Assembly (NCBI GenBank): GCA_014871385.1 | Contig: CM026421.1 | Coordinates: forward strand, 26,778,752 to 26,842,751 | Reading direction: 5' to 3' | DNA length: 64,000 nt | Source: Ceratodon purpureus | Lineage: Eukaryota > Streptophyta > Bryopsida > Pseudoditrichales > Ditrichaceae | Shown here: positions 19,945 to 31,235 of the stretch, piece after piece | Numbering within the stretch: position 1 is the stretch's first letter | Layout of the letters: the number at the start of each line of letters is the position of its first letter | Made by a program: the position numbers and the translations under genes | Notes under the pieces: model-generated | The model's input: only the letters and a program-made list of their open reading frames with translations | Told to the model about the DNA's origin: nothing | Databases searched by the model: none

Positions 19945-20299
19945 GCGTGGAGGAGGGGAGAGCAGCGCGGGGCAGGGAAGCACGAAGCGAGAGGGGGAGC
20001 GAGCGCTGCAGAGGGGGGGCGGGGAGATGGAGAGGGGCGCGGGGAGGGGCCGGTCCAAGGGACCGTTGGAGGAACGGGGTCGCAGCTCAGATGGGCGGGA
20101 AGTGGCTCCCCACAGTGGGGATCACAGCCCCTGCCAGGGTGGCCCATGGGGCTCAGCGGGCGGCCCCCCGCCACCTCAGTGAGTGGTATGCGACACATGT
20201 AGGGCCAGGACTGTGTTTTTTTTTGGTTGGTTCTAGATCCGCCTTGTGCGTTAGCACATCCTTGGGAGTGCCTACTGGTGCATCTAATGCACGCCTCTT

Positions 20300-22445
20300 A
20301 AGCGCTTGACGTTTTTTTTGAGCAACTTACTGTGGCTAAGACATCCGACCACCATGCGCGGTTTGAAGGAATTTTAGTGTCAGAAAGTAGACCTTTTTTG
20401 ATTGGTTCTCCAACATTGAGTCCACAATCTCAAGAATCCAACCTCTTAGTTTGGTGAGGACTCTATGTTCGGTCAGTGGCTCCCCTACACCTGAACACTC
20501 AAAAATTCATAGGAAATTATAGAATTACCCAAAAAATGTTTTTTTTTTTTTTGGTTGGCTTTGTACTAGCTTTGCAGATCAGCGAAAAATTACAAACTTT
20601 TTCTACCACCATCCTAACTTTCTAACCCTGAAATTTGTGCGGTTACTGGGGGCACTACGTTACTTCCAGCAGAAGCAAAATCACCAACTGAGACGTACTG
20701 ATTATTGCTGTCTTACTCAATCCAGTGATAATTTATGCTCCAACACTGGAGTTGATTTTACGACACAGGGAGGGATCATCAGCACATGAATTGTAGCATG
20801 CACTGAAAGGCACCACATCTTGGAAATAAATTATGTCGCCTCCTTGCTGCTCAAGCAACCCTAATCCGAAGGTAAGTTGCAATCAGTGAGCTAATTGTTG
20901 GTTCCGAACAAATCTTGTTGATCATAAAGTCTCAATCATGAAGGCTGTTTAGTGTTCTTAATTAGCCAGCCTTGCTGATTATGTAAGAAATGGTTGGGAC
21001 TTCAGAGGTTTAGAATCATCTGCCTACAACATTGAAAGTTAGACAATAGAGTAAGAGTGAGTGAGTTTGACTTGGGGTTTCTTTTTGGAATAGTGGAGCA
21101 TGATGGTTCCAAAATGGTTAATCACACAAGATTCAAGGCATCATTAATATTTATTGTAATTTTTGATGATTCAAAAATAGTGTTAACAATTTATAGTTAA
21201 TTTTTGAGATTTACAAGAGAATCCCTTGCCTAAAATGATTGTGATTCTCATGATAGAGTTATGGAAAGTATAGTGCTAAGCTTAAGATGTTTCCAAACAT
21301 TCTTTAGGACCAATAAATATCATATTCTTTATATTAGGAGATTATGAACCTCTTAATTTAATAAGTGTGTTGTCTTTGAGCTCTAAAATGTATCTATAAT
21401 GAAGAATTAGGTTGAGTCGAGCTAAATGTGTACAGGATCAAAATCATGGAATTTCCCCAATATAACAAATATGGTGTTAATAGTAGTGTTCTTAGATTAG
21501 TTGTATATACGGTTGGGTTTTTCCAAAACATTTAATGGTAATGATGGTCTTTAAATAATGGTAAAGAGTTAAATTGTTGAAAATGAAAATAATTGGATTT
21601 TTTTTTCGAGTTCAATGTGGAACTTGGCTTATGATGAACAAAGGAATTTTTGGTTTTTAAAAATTTTATTAAAGCTTTTGAATTTTTTATTTCTTAGTTT
21701 TCTAAAAAAATTTATAAGAAAAAAAGAAACTTTAATCTTCAAAATGATTGACAATTAAACATCGATTTGTTCCACTTCTAGAACTAGGCCTGGTTGGAAT
21801 TACATCACAGTAATACCACTTCCGATTCAATCATTACTTAAAGGAATATAAAATGTAACATATTGAGGTCGTTTTTACATTAGAAACAAGAAGTCATGGA
21901 GAAAACCAACCAAGGGCCACGATCCATTCTTGAGAAGACCAACTCTAAATTTGATATCCTTTGGATACAGTATAAAGTGAGAAAGGGCCTACTAACAATC
22001 TGCTGAAATTTTTAATACTTTTTCTAATGTAGGGTTATGAAAAATTATTATTAAAATGAAAATGATTGGCTTTGAGAATTTTGGCCAAATGGCTCCCGAA
22101 TTTTTAGTCATGCCCACCTCAAGAGGCGGGCCTGATTAAAAATCTTGGGTCTTAAAAAATGTGCCTTTTTGTTGCCACCAAGGACAAAAGTGCTATTCAT
22201 GTCTTTTTTTCATAGTTTTGTCCCTTGGGGTAAAATTTTGGGTGTAAAGTGACATTTCTTGGTCCTCTCAATTTCTAGGGATATCATTGGCTGAAAATTC
22301 TTCTCTCACGACCTTTAACCTTTAGTGTATAAGGACCTGAGTATTTAAATTTAATTTCAATTTCTAATGTAAAAGAATTGATCAATATCTATTGCATATT
22401 AATTATTGAATTTGCAATCACCCAAACATAGAATCCTTTAAGGAC
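20300..22445. other. Gene-free AT-rich stretch
   Basis: I see no coding region here. There are scattered poly-T runs (for example 20,540 and 21,600) and no repeat unit that I could delimit. Confidence 0.6.
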
Positions 22446-22449
22446 TTAA

Positions 22450-23480
22450 CCCTTGAAGCATCAAGTCAACAATTTTGGTATGATTTAAGGTCTAGTTAGG
22501 CTCCCTACAAGTCAAATTTTACTGGATGGGGCTATAACTTTGACACAGCATGAGAAATTGTCATATCTTTCTAACAAGACCAAATCTTACTTTCGTCGGG
22601 CCCGTAGTTAAGAAATAATTTGTTTTTAAAGATCAAAATTCAATTCAAGGCAGTTGGGGCAGGTTTGTGGCCGATGGGAGTGGTGTACCAAATCCGTGAC
22701 AATCTACAATGACTTCCAAATGATCCTTTCTGAAATCGTTTCACAATTTTTTTTTAAAAATGATTTTGAAAAATCCAACCGTAGGATCTTGTTTACAACC
22801 ATCCAATTAGTCTACGTGTTGAGTTTTGTAAAATTTGACCATACGGATCTTGAGATATATTCAGTCAAAGTTCCAAGTTTTATAAAAACTTTCAAGCAAA
22901 TCAACAGTGATTGGGTCACCTTCGTCACCCATTTTTCCTTCTCCATTTTCTCCTCCTTATCCACAATATATGCTGTAAAATTCATATCTATTTTGGATTT
23001 ATTTATTTTTTGGATTTATTTCTTCTACAATTTTTTTTCCATACAAATGCATGTATACACCATTCGGATTTCAAAAAATAGATGATCTTCTTAGGCATTT
23101 GTAGTGTGGAAAAAGAGCCAGTGTATATGCATTTCATTTGACTCCCGTCATTGGAAATGTCGTTTTCCAATGCTTTAGTGTGTTGTATTGTCTTCAATTT
23201 TCTTGAGCATACTCCCAACTCACTTTAGAATCCAAAACTGAAGAGCCTTTAACCACACGATCTCAAAAAATTGGTTGTTTCACTCTGCAAACGGTGGCTG
23301 TCCTGCTGCCCAGTACCATTACAATCTAAAATTTTGTGTACACATACATGTACAAGTTAGGTACTAGATCCTACGGTTAGATTCTTTAAAATACATTCAA
23401 ATTTGCATAATTCTACCTTGAACTAAAACAGGGCAGAATTGAGACAGAATTTGGGATTTTATAGCCAAAAACTTTAGGGG
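22450..23480. mobile_element. TTAA-flanked MITE-like element 1 (tentative)
   Basis: TTAA at 22446-22449 is followed by CCCTTGAAG, and CTTTAGGGG is followed by TTAA at 23481-23484. The ends are roughly inverted and the flanking TTAA fits piggyBac-type target duplication. It contains the internal word aatccaaccgtaggatcttg (22772) and an inverted relative (gatcctacggttagattc, about 23,363). These recur in the other TTAA-flanked elements of this window. It encodes no protein I can support. The boundaries are less certain than those of the copy at 60.1 kb. Confidence 0.35.
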
Positions 23481-24668
23481 TTAATTAGTGGTTCATCTAA
23501 TTCAATGCAAGTGTATACACTAGGTATTTTGCTCTGAACTGTGTCCAAGACTTACGACATAGTCCAATGTCAATGAAAAATCTTGTCTCCTTAACTTAGT
23601 GGAGCCTAAATTATTTGATGTTTGGACCACTAAGAAATAAGAAAACTCAGTTGATCCATCATCAACACCTGCATACTCCACCTTTAAGGTATGTTCATAC
23701 GTGGCCTTAGAAGTGGTCTTAAAAGGGGGTCTTACATTTTTTTTAAAACGTGTGTTCCCACCAGCGTTCTTTAGTAATTACCAATCCTACATGGAGGTAT
23801 ACATGGCACACTTTTAAGAATGGCTATTAGTTAACATCAAGGAGGATAAAAAATATTTGAGCAATAAGAGGCAATTGTTAAGGGAACACCAAAATAGAAA
23901 ATGTTCCCTAGTTTTGAACACTAAAGAACGGTCTTAGCTAATGGGGCACTTGAGGGGCCATTATGTAATCTCCCTACTATTGCTATCACCTTTCCAAACC
24001 TCATCATGACACCTTTCCGACAAAGAATATATTTCTCCTAAAATTTTGAGGGTATTAAGTTTTTATCCATGGTCTTTACAAAGACCAAACGGACCTTAAG
24101 CTAACTTAATCAAACTTAAAATGCTATTTGTGACTCATCAAATGGGGAGCGCCTCTACATGCCAAGTGTTGAAAGTAGACGATGCAACCATCCCAAGGTC
24201 ATCATTCATTGGCACTTTGCTTTCAAATTCCAGCTCGCTTTTATTGTAAAATCCAAGCCACAAAGTGAAGCAGGCTGTGACTAGGCACATTGGACTCAAT
24301 CATGCACAAGAGCATTTGACAATTTCCTTAAGAGGTTTCTTTAATATCAGATTAAGGTTAGCTGCTTTCATCTGCGCAGTGGCAATGATTTTTGTGTATG
24401 ACATAAAACATAAGAAGAGGAAAAATAACTTAGGTAAATTTGTGCAACGCAGTTCTGTGCAAATATGTGTACTGAGAATCCCTACAATTGTTTACAGTAT
24501 GCCAGTTTCAGAGTAGTTTTGGGATCTGCAATTCCTCATTTCTTCAAATGAATTGTGCTGCATTGCAACGTTCATGCTCTTGAATGCTGTCAAGTGAAAC
24601 TTGCATTGTGCAGTAAGGCAGTCAACGCTTTGTGCAACAAGAGCCTCTTTATACTTACATTAGAAACC

Positions 24669-25235
24669 TTAACCCTTTAACCCTTAACCCTTTAACCCTT
24701 TAAGGACCGGATTCAACACTGTTTTTAATGATTTTGTTATAAAATGAATGATGAATCACAAAAATTGACTTGATGTACAAAGTAAAGTTGTAAATGTCAA
24801 TGTGAAGATAAGATCTTTATGGTTGGATTCATCATATTCATTATTAATATTTTAAAAATAATTTTGCAAGTTTTTCTCTTGAAATTCAATTAAAATCCAA
24901 AATTAACTCAATTTGTTTTTGAAATATTGTTATAAAATGAAAATAACTTACACTACAAGATGGTTAGTTCCCATTATTTGATCTCACTTATTATGGAAAA
25001 TCATATTTGAGATCTCACTTTTTGAACTAAGAATGAAACTTGACATAAACTACTTTCATGGATTTTCAGAAAGTTACAAGATCTTATTTTGAAGATCCAT
25101 ATTGTACAAATGCTAGACATCTAGCACAAAATTGAAAAAATTTAAAAATGGATGAAAAACATCCAATTTCTACAAAAATTTGGCTGTTGGATTGCATACG
25201 GCATCTAGAATTTGGACGCCAGCGCGTTAAAGAGT
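24669..25235. mobile_element. TTAA-bounded repeat unit A, MITE-like
   Basis: It begins in a run of TTAACCCTTTAA-type words and ends GACGCCAGCGCGTTAAAGAGTTAA. The reverse complement of that end (TTAACTCTTTAACG) resembles its start (TTAACCCTTTAAGG). The inside carries agatctttatggttggattc, the motif shared with other elements nearby. It lies directly before a diverged copy, unit B. Confidence 0.45.
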
Positions 25236-25754
25236 TAAGCAGAAATATGTTATAAAATGTTTGATGATTCACAAAAATCGAGTGGATATACAAGCAACAG
25301 TTGTAAATCTCAATGTGGAGATCACATTTGTATGGTTGGATTTATTAAAAAAGTCATTAATATTTTTAAATTAGTTTTGCAAGGTTTTCTTTTGAAATTC
25401 AATTAAAAATATCAAGTAAACAAATTTTTATTGAAAAAAATCATTATGAAATTGGAATAACATGTACTATGTGATGGTATAATTTCTACTATTTAATTCT
25501 ACATTTTTTAGAAAATCATATTTAAGATCTCACTTTTTGAACTAAAGATGAAACTTGAAATTAACCAATTCTATGGATTTTCAAAAATCACAAGATCTTC
25601 TCTTAAAAATCCCCACCGTGCAAATGGTAATTAGCTAGCACAAGAATTTAAGAAAAAGAATAAAATGGATGAAAAGCATCCAACACCTTAGGAATTAGGT
25701 TGCTAAAAGTCATCCAACGTCCAGAATCTGGACGCCGGAGCGTTAAAGAATTAA
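25236..25754. mobile_element. TTAA-bounded repeat unit B, diverged copy of A
   Basis: It matches unit A in order over about 500 bp with many substitutions: gttataaaatg...gatgattcacaaaaat, then tatggttggattta, then aattttgcaaggtttt-like text, and the end GGACGCCGGAGCGTTAAAGAATTAA. The pair is a diverged head-to-tail duplication. Confidence 0.5.
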
Positions 25755-26089
25755 ATTTGAACCATCTACAAGAAACCTTAAATTTGATTTTTTTTTTGAA
25801 GGATGTGATTGAGTGTTGTTGAAAAGGAGGTGGATATTGGTTTTGTACTAGAACTTTTTTAGTCCAAGGGACACCAAAGGAAAAAATGATGGAGCAAAAA
25901 TTTTTTCATACAAAAGAAGTGCTTGAAAAAAAGATGTTTGCATGCGACAAGGAGGTGGGCATCATGCAAATTGGGAAAAAAATAGATTTAAAAATAGCTT
26001 TCAAAACATTAAAATTTGAAGAAACATGGATTCCTTTGTTTGCTATAATAATTTCATAATTTAAAGCTGAGTGTTATATATGTTATATT

Positions 26090-26154
26090 AATCTCCTTAA
26101 TCTCCTTAATCTCCTTAATCTCCTTAATCTCCTTAATCTCATTAATCTCCTTAA
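26090..26154. repeat. (CTCCTTAAT)n minisatellite
   Basis: Six to seven copies of the 9-base word ctccttaat lie head to tail, the last slightly altered (ctcattaat). Confidence 0.9.
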
Positions 26155-26218
26155 ATTAAATTGACAGAGGAAGGACATATACATTATATTAATCTTCTAA
26201 ATCTCCTTAAGTAAATCT

Positions 26219-26276
<58 letters not shown>

Positions 26277-26360
26277 CATATTACATATTACATATTACAT
26301 ATTACATATTACATATTACATATTACATATTACATATTATATATTACATATTATATATTG
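26219..26360. repeat. Compound microsatellite (AT)n then (ATTACAT)n
   Basis: A run of about 26 AT dinucleotides passes directly into about ten copies of the 7-base word attacat, ending in two tatattac variants. Confidence 0.95.
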
Positions 26361-26472
26361 GGAGTTTTCATAGTTTAATGATTGTAATGAGATCAATTTC
26401 AATGCATGTCTTTGAATTTGATTTTGTAGTAAATTATAGTGAATAAGTTGATAATTCCACTGCAAATTTTAA

Positions 26473-27041
26473 CCCCTAACTGCCCAAGCAGGCCAAAATG
26501 GCTTGATGTATAGATTCCATCTGCATTTTCTCATCCGTCATGCACATTTTGTAGTGTGATTTTTTTACTGAATTTTCTATGGAAAGTTAGCTTCTTGTAT
26601 GTGTCATCCGATCGAAAAGGAAACAATTTTTGAAGAAATTATGATTCATTTTGTGTTGTAGTGTTTCACCCAAAATTTTGAAGATTTTAGTCTAAAATTG
26701 TTCTTGAAAAAATAAACTCATAAAATTAAGCATACAAAAAATCTCCAAAAATCATTACACCTAAAGTACTACATTATAACCCATCACAACAAATTTCATC
26801 CACTTATTGTCAATATCTTATTCGTAAATGAATTACAAAATAATTTTTTATTTTATGTTTCAAAATTTACAAATAAAGATTAGTGATAGCAGTCATAGAT
26901 CTAACCGTATAGATAGAATCTAAAATTCAAAATGTATTACTTTTATTCATACATCAAGTTCAAAATATTCATATTGATTGCATTTTATAATGCATCTTTG
27001 CAAAACCACCTAAATTGGACATAGGTGAGGACGTTTAGGGG
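26473..27041. mobile_element. TTAA-flanked MITE-like element 2
   Basis: TTAA (26469-26472) precedes CCCCTAACTG, and CGTTTAGGGG precedes TTAA (27042-27045). The 569-bp interior is AT-rich, non-coding, and contains agatctaaccgtatagatag, related to the motif in the other TTAA-flanked elements. The ends match piggyBac-type MITEs (TTAA duplication, ends starting CCC). No transposase is present, so it would be non-autonomous. Confidence 0.55.
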
Positions 27042-27049
27042 TTAATGAA

Positions 27050-29315
27050 TGGTTTGGTCTTTTTGATGGTCTCTTCTCACTGCACACAGCTACCACCACA
27101 GAGCAAGGCTGTCAAAAAATGGCCAGTTTGATTTTGAATCAGGGATCTTCGGAGACAGGCTGAGATATGGCCATGTGGAAATGAAGGCATTCCTCTCCTA
27201 AGTCCTGATTCTTGTTGGTCCTTGGCCAGCTGTGGGTGATCATCCGCCAGCCCTGCCTCACCAATACACCATCATTTGGTTGGAAACTTGCACCTGTGAT
27301 GAAGCTCTAGAGGGCTCAAACGGTTGCTTGACCAGTCCATTTGGTCCGTTCACCTGACAGTCCTTCCTCTGTCTATGTACTCGGAATGGTGGGCGTGACC
27401 TCCGCTCAACCTTGTCGTTTCATTGCAATTCTATCACATGGTTGTATTTTCTAATATTTTATTTTCAGGTATACGTAATTAATATACCAAGTTCAGTTGT
27501 TCAAAGAATTTGGTCAATATACGACCTGGTCTAAGGAATAAGGAAGTTGACGACAGCATACGGTGGTCTGGGTACAGTTGTGCGGTGGCCAGTCTAGGAA
27601 GAAATCAAGGCTAAGTTAGCCATTCAACCTCATGAACATGTACTGTACAGAACATGGAGGCTTGAAGGAGTACGATGCACATAAACCTCGAAGTTGTCAC
27701 AAGTGATAATCTGAACGAAGGGTTCCCCGAAAGTTTGCACCTGACAAAGGCCGTCTGTTGAGCAAGTGGAAGTCTGTGGGTCCAAGTGCTTGCCAGCTTC
27801 CATCAGAAAGGAGTACGACTTAGACGCCCATGGATTGCCACCCGACACGCTTCCTTACCAGAATTTACAATTAAACTAAATTAGTTGGACCTGTTCCAGA
27901 ATTTCAACTTAATTACAACCTACTGCAACATCTTCAATTCAACCCAATGCTCATATGTTCAATTTTCAAACCTTATTCTTCAGATCTACTTCGCAACACA
28001 TTGAACCGGGACTCGTGCCAGACTTATGTAAAGCGAAGATACACCATTTTCATTTGAAAATTATTCCTGCTTTACATACTGGGGAATCGGGATGGGGGAT
28101 TGAGTAGTTTGTAGTCTCCATATAACACCGCGTCCGGAACCAAGTGGTAAGCATAACTAGTGATATTCCTCGATGTCATAACATAATCCCACAACCTCTC
28201 GATGTCAAGCAAGTTCCGAATACATGGTACAATCTGCTAAAACGAAAAAGAATTCAAACCGATCACCGTATCATGGACTCCACCGCTGCACCGACACCGG
28301 AACCGCTCAGGTGTGAAAGTTCAATGAAAGCCCAGTCGGCTGGTGTTGCTCTGCCATGGCCAACTGGGTTGCCAGTTGCCAAGCAGAGTGACACTTGACA
28401 AATTATGGATATTACTATAAGCGTGAGAAATTCCCTTCAACAGTGAGCACGGTGAGGGCCGGCAGCTGCCCAGCGCCAGCGTCACCTGGGAATTGATGCG
28501 CCAGTGTGACCAGGTGTTTGCTGTCGCGGCTCAACTGAGCTAGCTTCTCGCAGACAGGAAAGCGTCACCACCTTTGGCACCTTTAGAAACAACCAGGGGC
28601 GTCGCGCATCGCCACGACACCTGAGTAGACTGTCCGGGGAGCAATAATTGTTCGATGCGTCCTCCTAGAGTTGCTAGCGAGCCTCTTTGAAGTCTTCAAG
28701 GTCGACGTGAACCAAGGATTCGGTCAGCTGATCGTTAGTTGTACAACAAGGCCTCTTTTTTCCAGTTCAACGCTCACTCAGATGTCACGGGTCTGATATA
28801 TTGGGCTATTCCAGGGATCAACTCTTCGGTACATTCCTCAGCTGAAGGTGATCAATGCTTCAAAGCACTACGAGTGATCGTCTCTAGAGTTGAACATAGC
28901 TAGCGCCTGACAAGCACTTGCTGTTGCTTGCAATGTACAATATCGGTTTGTTTTAACGTCTTGCTGCTGTTGGAGCAGCTTCAGGAAGTTAGTGTATTCA
29001 TTTGAGTGTACAGAAATTAAGAAATTAATTCTTCGACGAAGCTGGTGAAGTCTCGGTAGGACGGTTGGATGGGTCCATATTTGTTCTTTCTTAAGGAGTT
29101 TGTTTCAGCGTGCTCATTTCCAATTAGAACTCAGACAAAAAAGTAGCTGGAAGTGGTAGCTTGTGGCGTAAGTGAGGAATCGATGTCCATTGACAGCATT
29201 GTAGGGTGTACTCTGAGAAGCATCTAGACGCTCGCACTTCGTCTCTTATTCCTTAGTGCTTTCGTAGGCTTAGACTATATTAGGGTATAGAAGTTGAGGG
29301 TGGGATACAAAAGGA
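27050..29315. other. Gene-free stretch upstream of GALS
   Basis: I find no convincing coding exon. Base composition becomes more balanced towards 28-29.3 kb, as expected for promoter and 5' untranslated sequence of the gene at 29,322. No TATA box or transcription start is claimed. Confidence 0.5.
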
Positions 29316-29321
29316 TTGATC

Positions 29322-31235
29322 ATGAAGATGGACAAGGAGCATACAGTCATTAAGGTAGGGGAGGGAACTGAGAAAGGGAGGGAGAAAGTGTGGTCCAAGG
29401 AGTTGGGATGCCACACAGCAATCCAGTTCCAAATGAAAACATTCCCTGACGTTAGAGTGAACGTCGTGTACACCATGGTGGTGGCAATCGGATTGTTCTT
29501 AATCGCCGCGCAGCTCCTCCCTCTCAGTAGTTTCGACGCCAAGCTTCTCGGGTGCGCCACGGAGATGGCAGCGAAGCAGGACACTCTGCAACCTCTTCTC
29601 TCACAAGCGCTTCTCCACGAGAAGATCAACGCAACTTCGATAGACGTACGCCACGGGGAGGTTCGGGTCTTCAAGCCTCACGGATTAGCAACACACTTGT
29701 ATATCGAAATGAGCGCCTATCGAGGCGGCCCGCGCGCGTTTTCCATAGTCGGCCTCACCTCGAAGCCCGTCGAAACGCATCACCGACCGCCTTACGCCTG
29801 CGAGTGGGTGTCGCGCTCTACTGGCCAGGTGATCAAAGGCCGGCCTCACAAGGTTCTGCCCGATTGGGACTACGGGAAGCTCTACACTGTTGTGGTGATC
29901 ACTTGCAACTTTGTGGAGGATGTCGGAGTGGACGGAGATGGCGGGGAACTCATCCTGTATGCTAGTTACGGCGACCATTACAGGCAACCGGAGAGAATCG
30001 TTGCGCTCACAGAATCAAAGGGGGAGTACAATGCGAGCATCTTCGATCCTCAGAACTTCCCATACGATTATGTGTACTGTGGGTCGTCAGTCTACGGTGA
30101 CATTAGCCCGCAGAGAATGCGGGAATGGATGGCATATCATGCGAAATTCTTAGGTGATAGGTCACATTTTTTCCTCCACGACGCTGGTGGCTTTCACGAA
30201 GATGTGCGCAAGGTTCTGGAGCCATGGATTCAGCAAGGGAGAGTGACTCTGCAGAATATTAGACAACAAGAGATTTACGACGGATATTACCACAATCAGG
30301 TAACCATCGTCTTCTCAATTTGTTCTGCATTTATCTTCTTACAGCTCGCAGTCTCAATGTAAAGTTTGTGAGTCAATTATTGCAATCAATTGACGAAAAT
30401 ATGTTGTGTGCATCAGTTTTTAATTGTGAACGACTGCCTGTTTCGGTCTCGGTTTATGGCGAATTGGACATTCTTCTTCGACATTGATGAATACATGTAT
30501 GTGGAGCCTACGACAACTCTAGCGGAGGTGCTGAATGAGAATCCTAACATTACTCAGATTACGATCGAGCAAGTTCCCATGGCGAAGGATATGTGTGTTG
30601 CCGATAACTCCACTCAAGGCGAACATCAAAGGTATGCACCCAGTTCCTAATTTGTGATCAATTGGATCGTGATTTCTTTGATGAAAATACATCAGGTTCT
30701 AGTGCATAAGCCGTTGTCAAGATGACATTTAGGTCATGGCAGATTCTCGAATAGATAGCCTGCAAGTCACCATAGCGTCGGCCATTTCTAGTATTATTGT
30801 ACTGTGCAAGTGCCAAAATAAAACCTGAATATGGTGAAATCGATGCTAAGTTCGCAACATTGTATGAATGTGCGCAGTCGATGGGGATTTGAGAAACTGG
30901 TATACCGGAAGGTGTTGAAGCGAGGAATCCGTTATGATCGCAAGTACGTCGTACAAGCGCGGCACGCCGAGGCAGCGGGAATCCACATGTCGATGAACAT
31001 GCGGAAAGGGCAGAACCTGTACCCCAAAGGAGACCGGATCCGCTACTACCATTACCATGGCACCATCAACAAAAGGGACGAAGTCTGCAACATTTTTGTC
31101 GATTCAGGAAACAAAACAGCTGTGCAGCGGCACGAAAAGCACTACCACCGGCTGGAGGAGACTATGGCGAAATTGGGGAAGGAGGTGAAGTTGTTCGAGC
31201 TGAATACTGTCGGGCCACAACCTGTCATTGTTTAG
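29322..31235 (+). CDS. GALS: GALS-type beta-1,4-galactan synthase (GT92), three exons
   Basis: Exons 29322-30299, 30417-30631 and 30878-31235 join in phases 0 and 2 through GT-AG introns, giving 516 aa, near the usual length. A single N-terminal membrane segment (about residues 47-67) predicts a type II Golgi protein. The GT92 (DUF23) core follows: HFFLHDAGG, then VLEPWIQQGRVTLQNIR, YDGYYHNQ at the first splice, then FFFDIDEYMYV with the DxD motif at about 348-350. The C-terminal part shows WGFEKLVYR, GIHMS and IRYYHYHGTI, typical of plant GALS proteins. Members extend beta-1,4-galactan side chains of pectic rhamnogalacturonan I using UDP-galactose. ATG 29322 is chosen over the upstream in-frame TTG; ATG 29328 is also possible. 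It looks intact. Confidence 0.9.

Noticed and set aside
22654..23085. 143-codon plus ORF, Phe/Ile-rich
   Set aside because: Composition follows the AT-rich DNA; it lies within a TTAA-flanked element and shows no family motif.
24669..24705. Telomere-like tract of CCCTTTAA words
   Set aside because: The words do not match the plant telomere repeat (CCCTAAA), and they form the end of a TTAA-bounded repeat unit.
29316..29321. TTG start two codons before ATG for GALS
   Set aside because: Plant nuclear genes start at ATG; 29322 is in frame and adequate.
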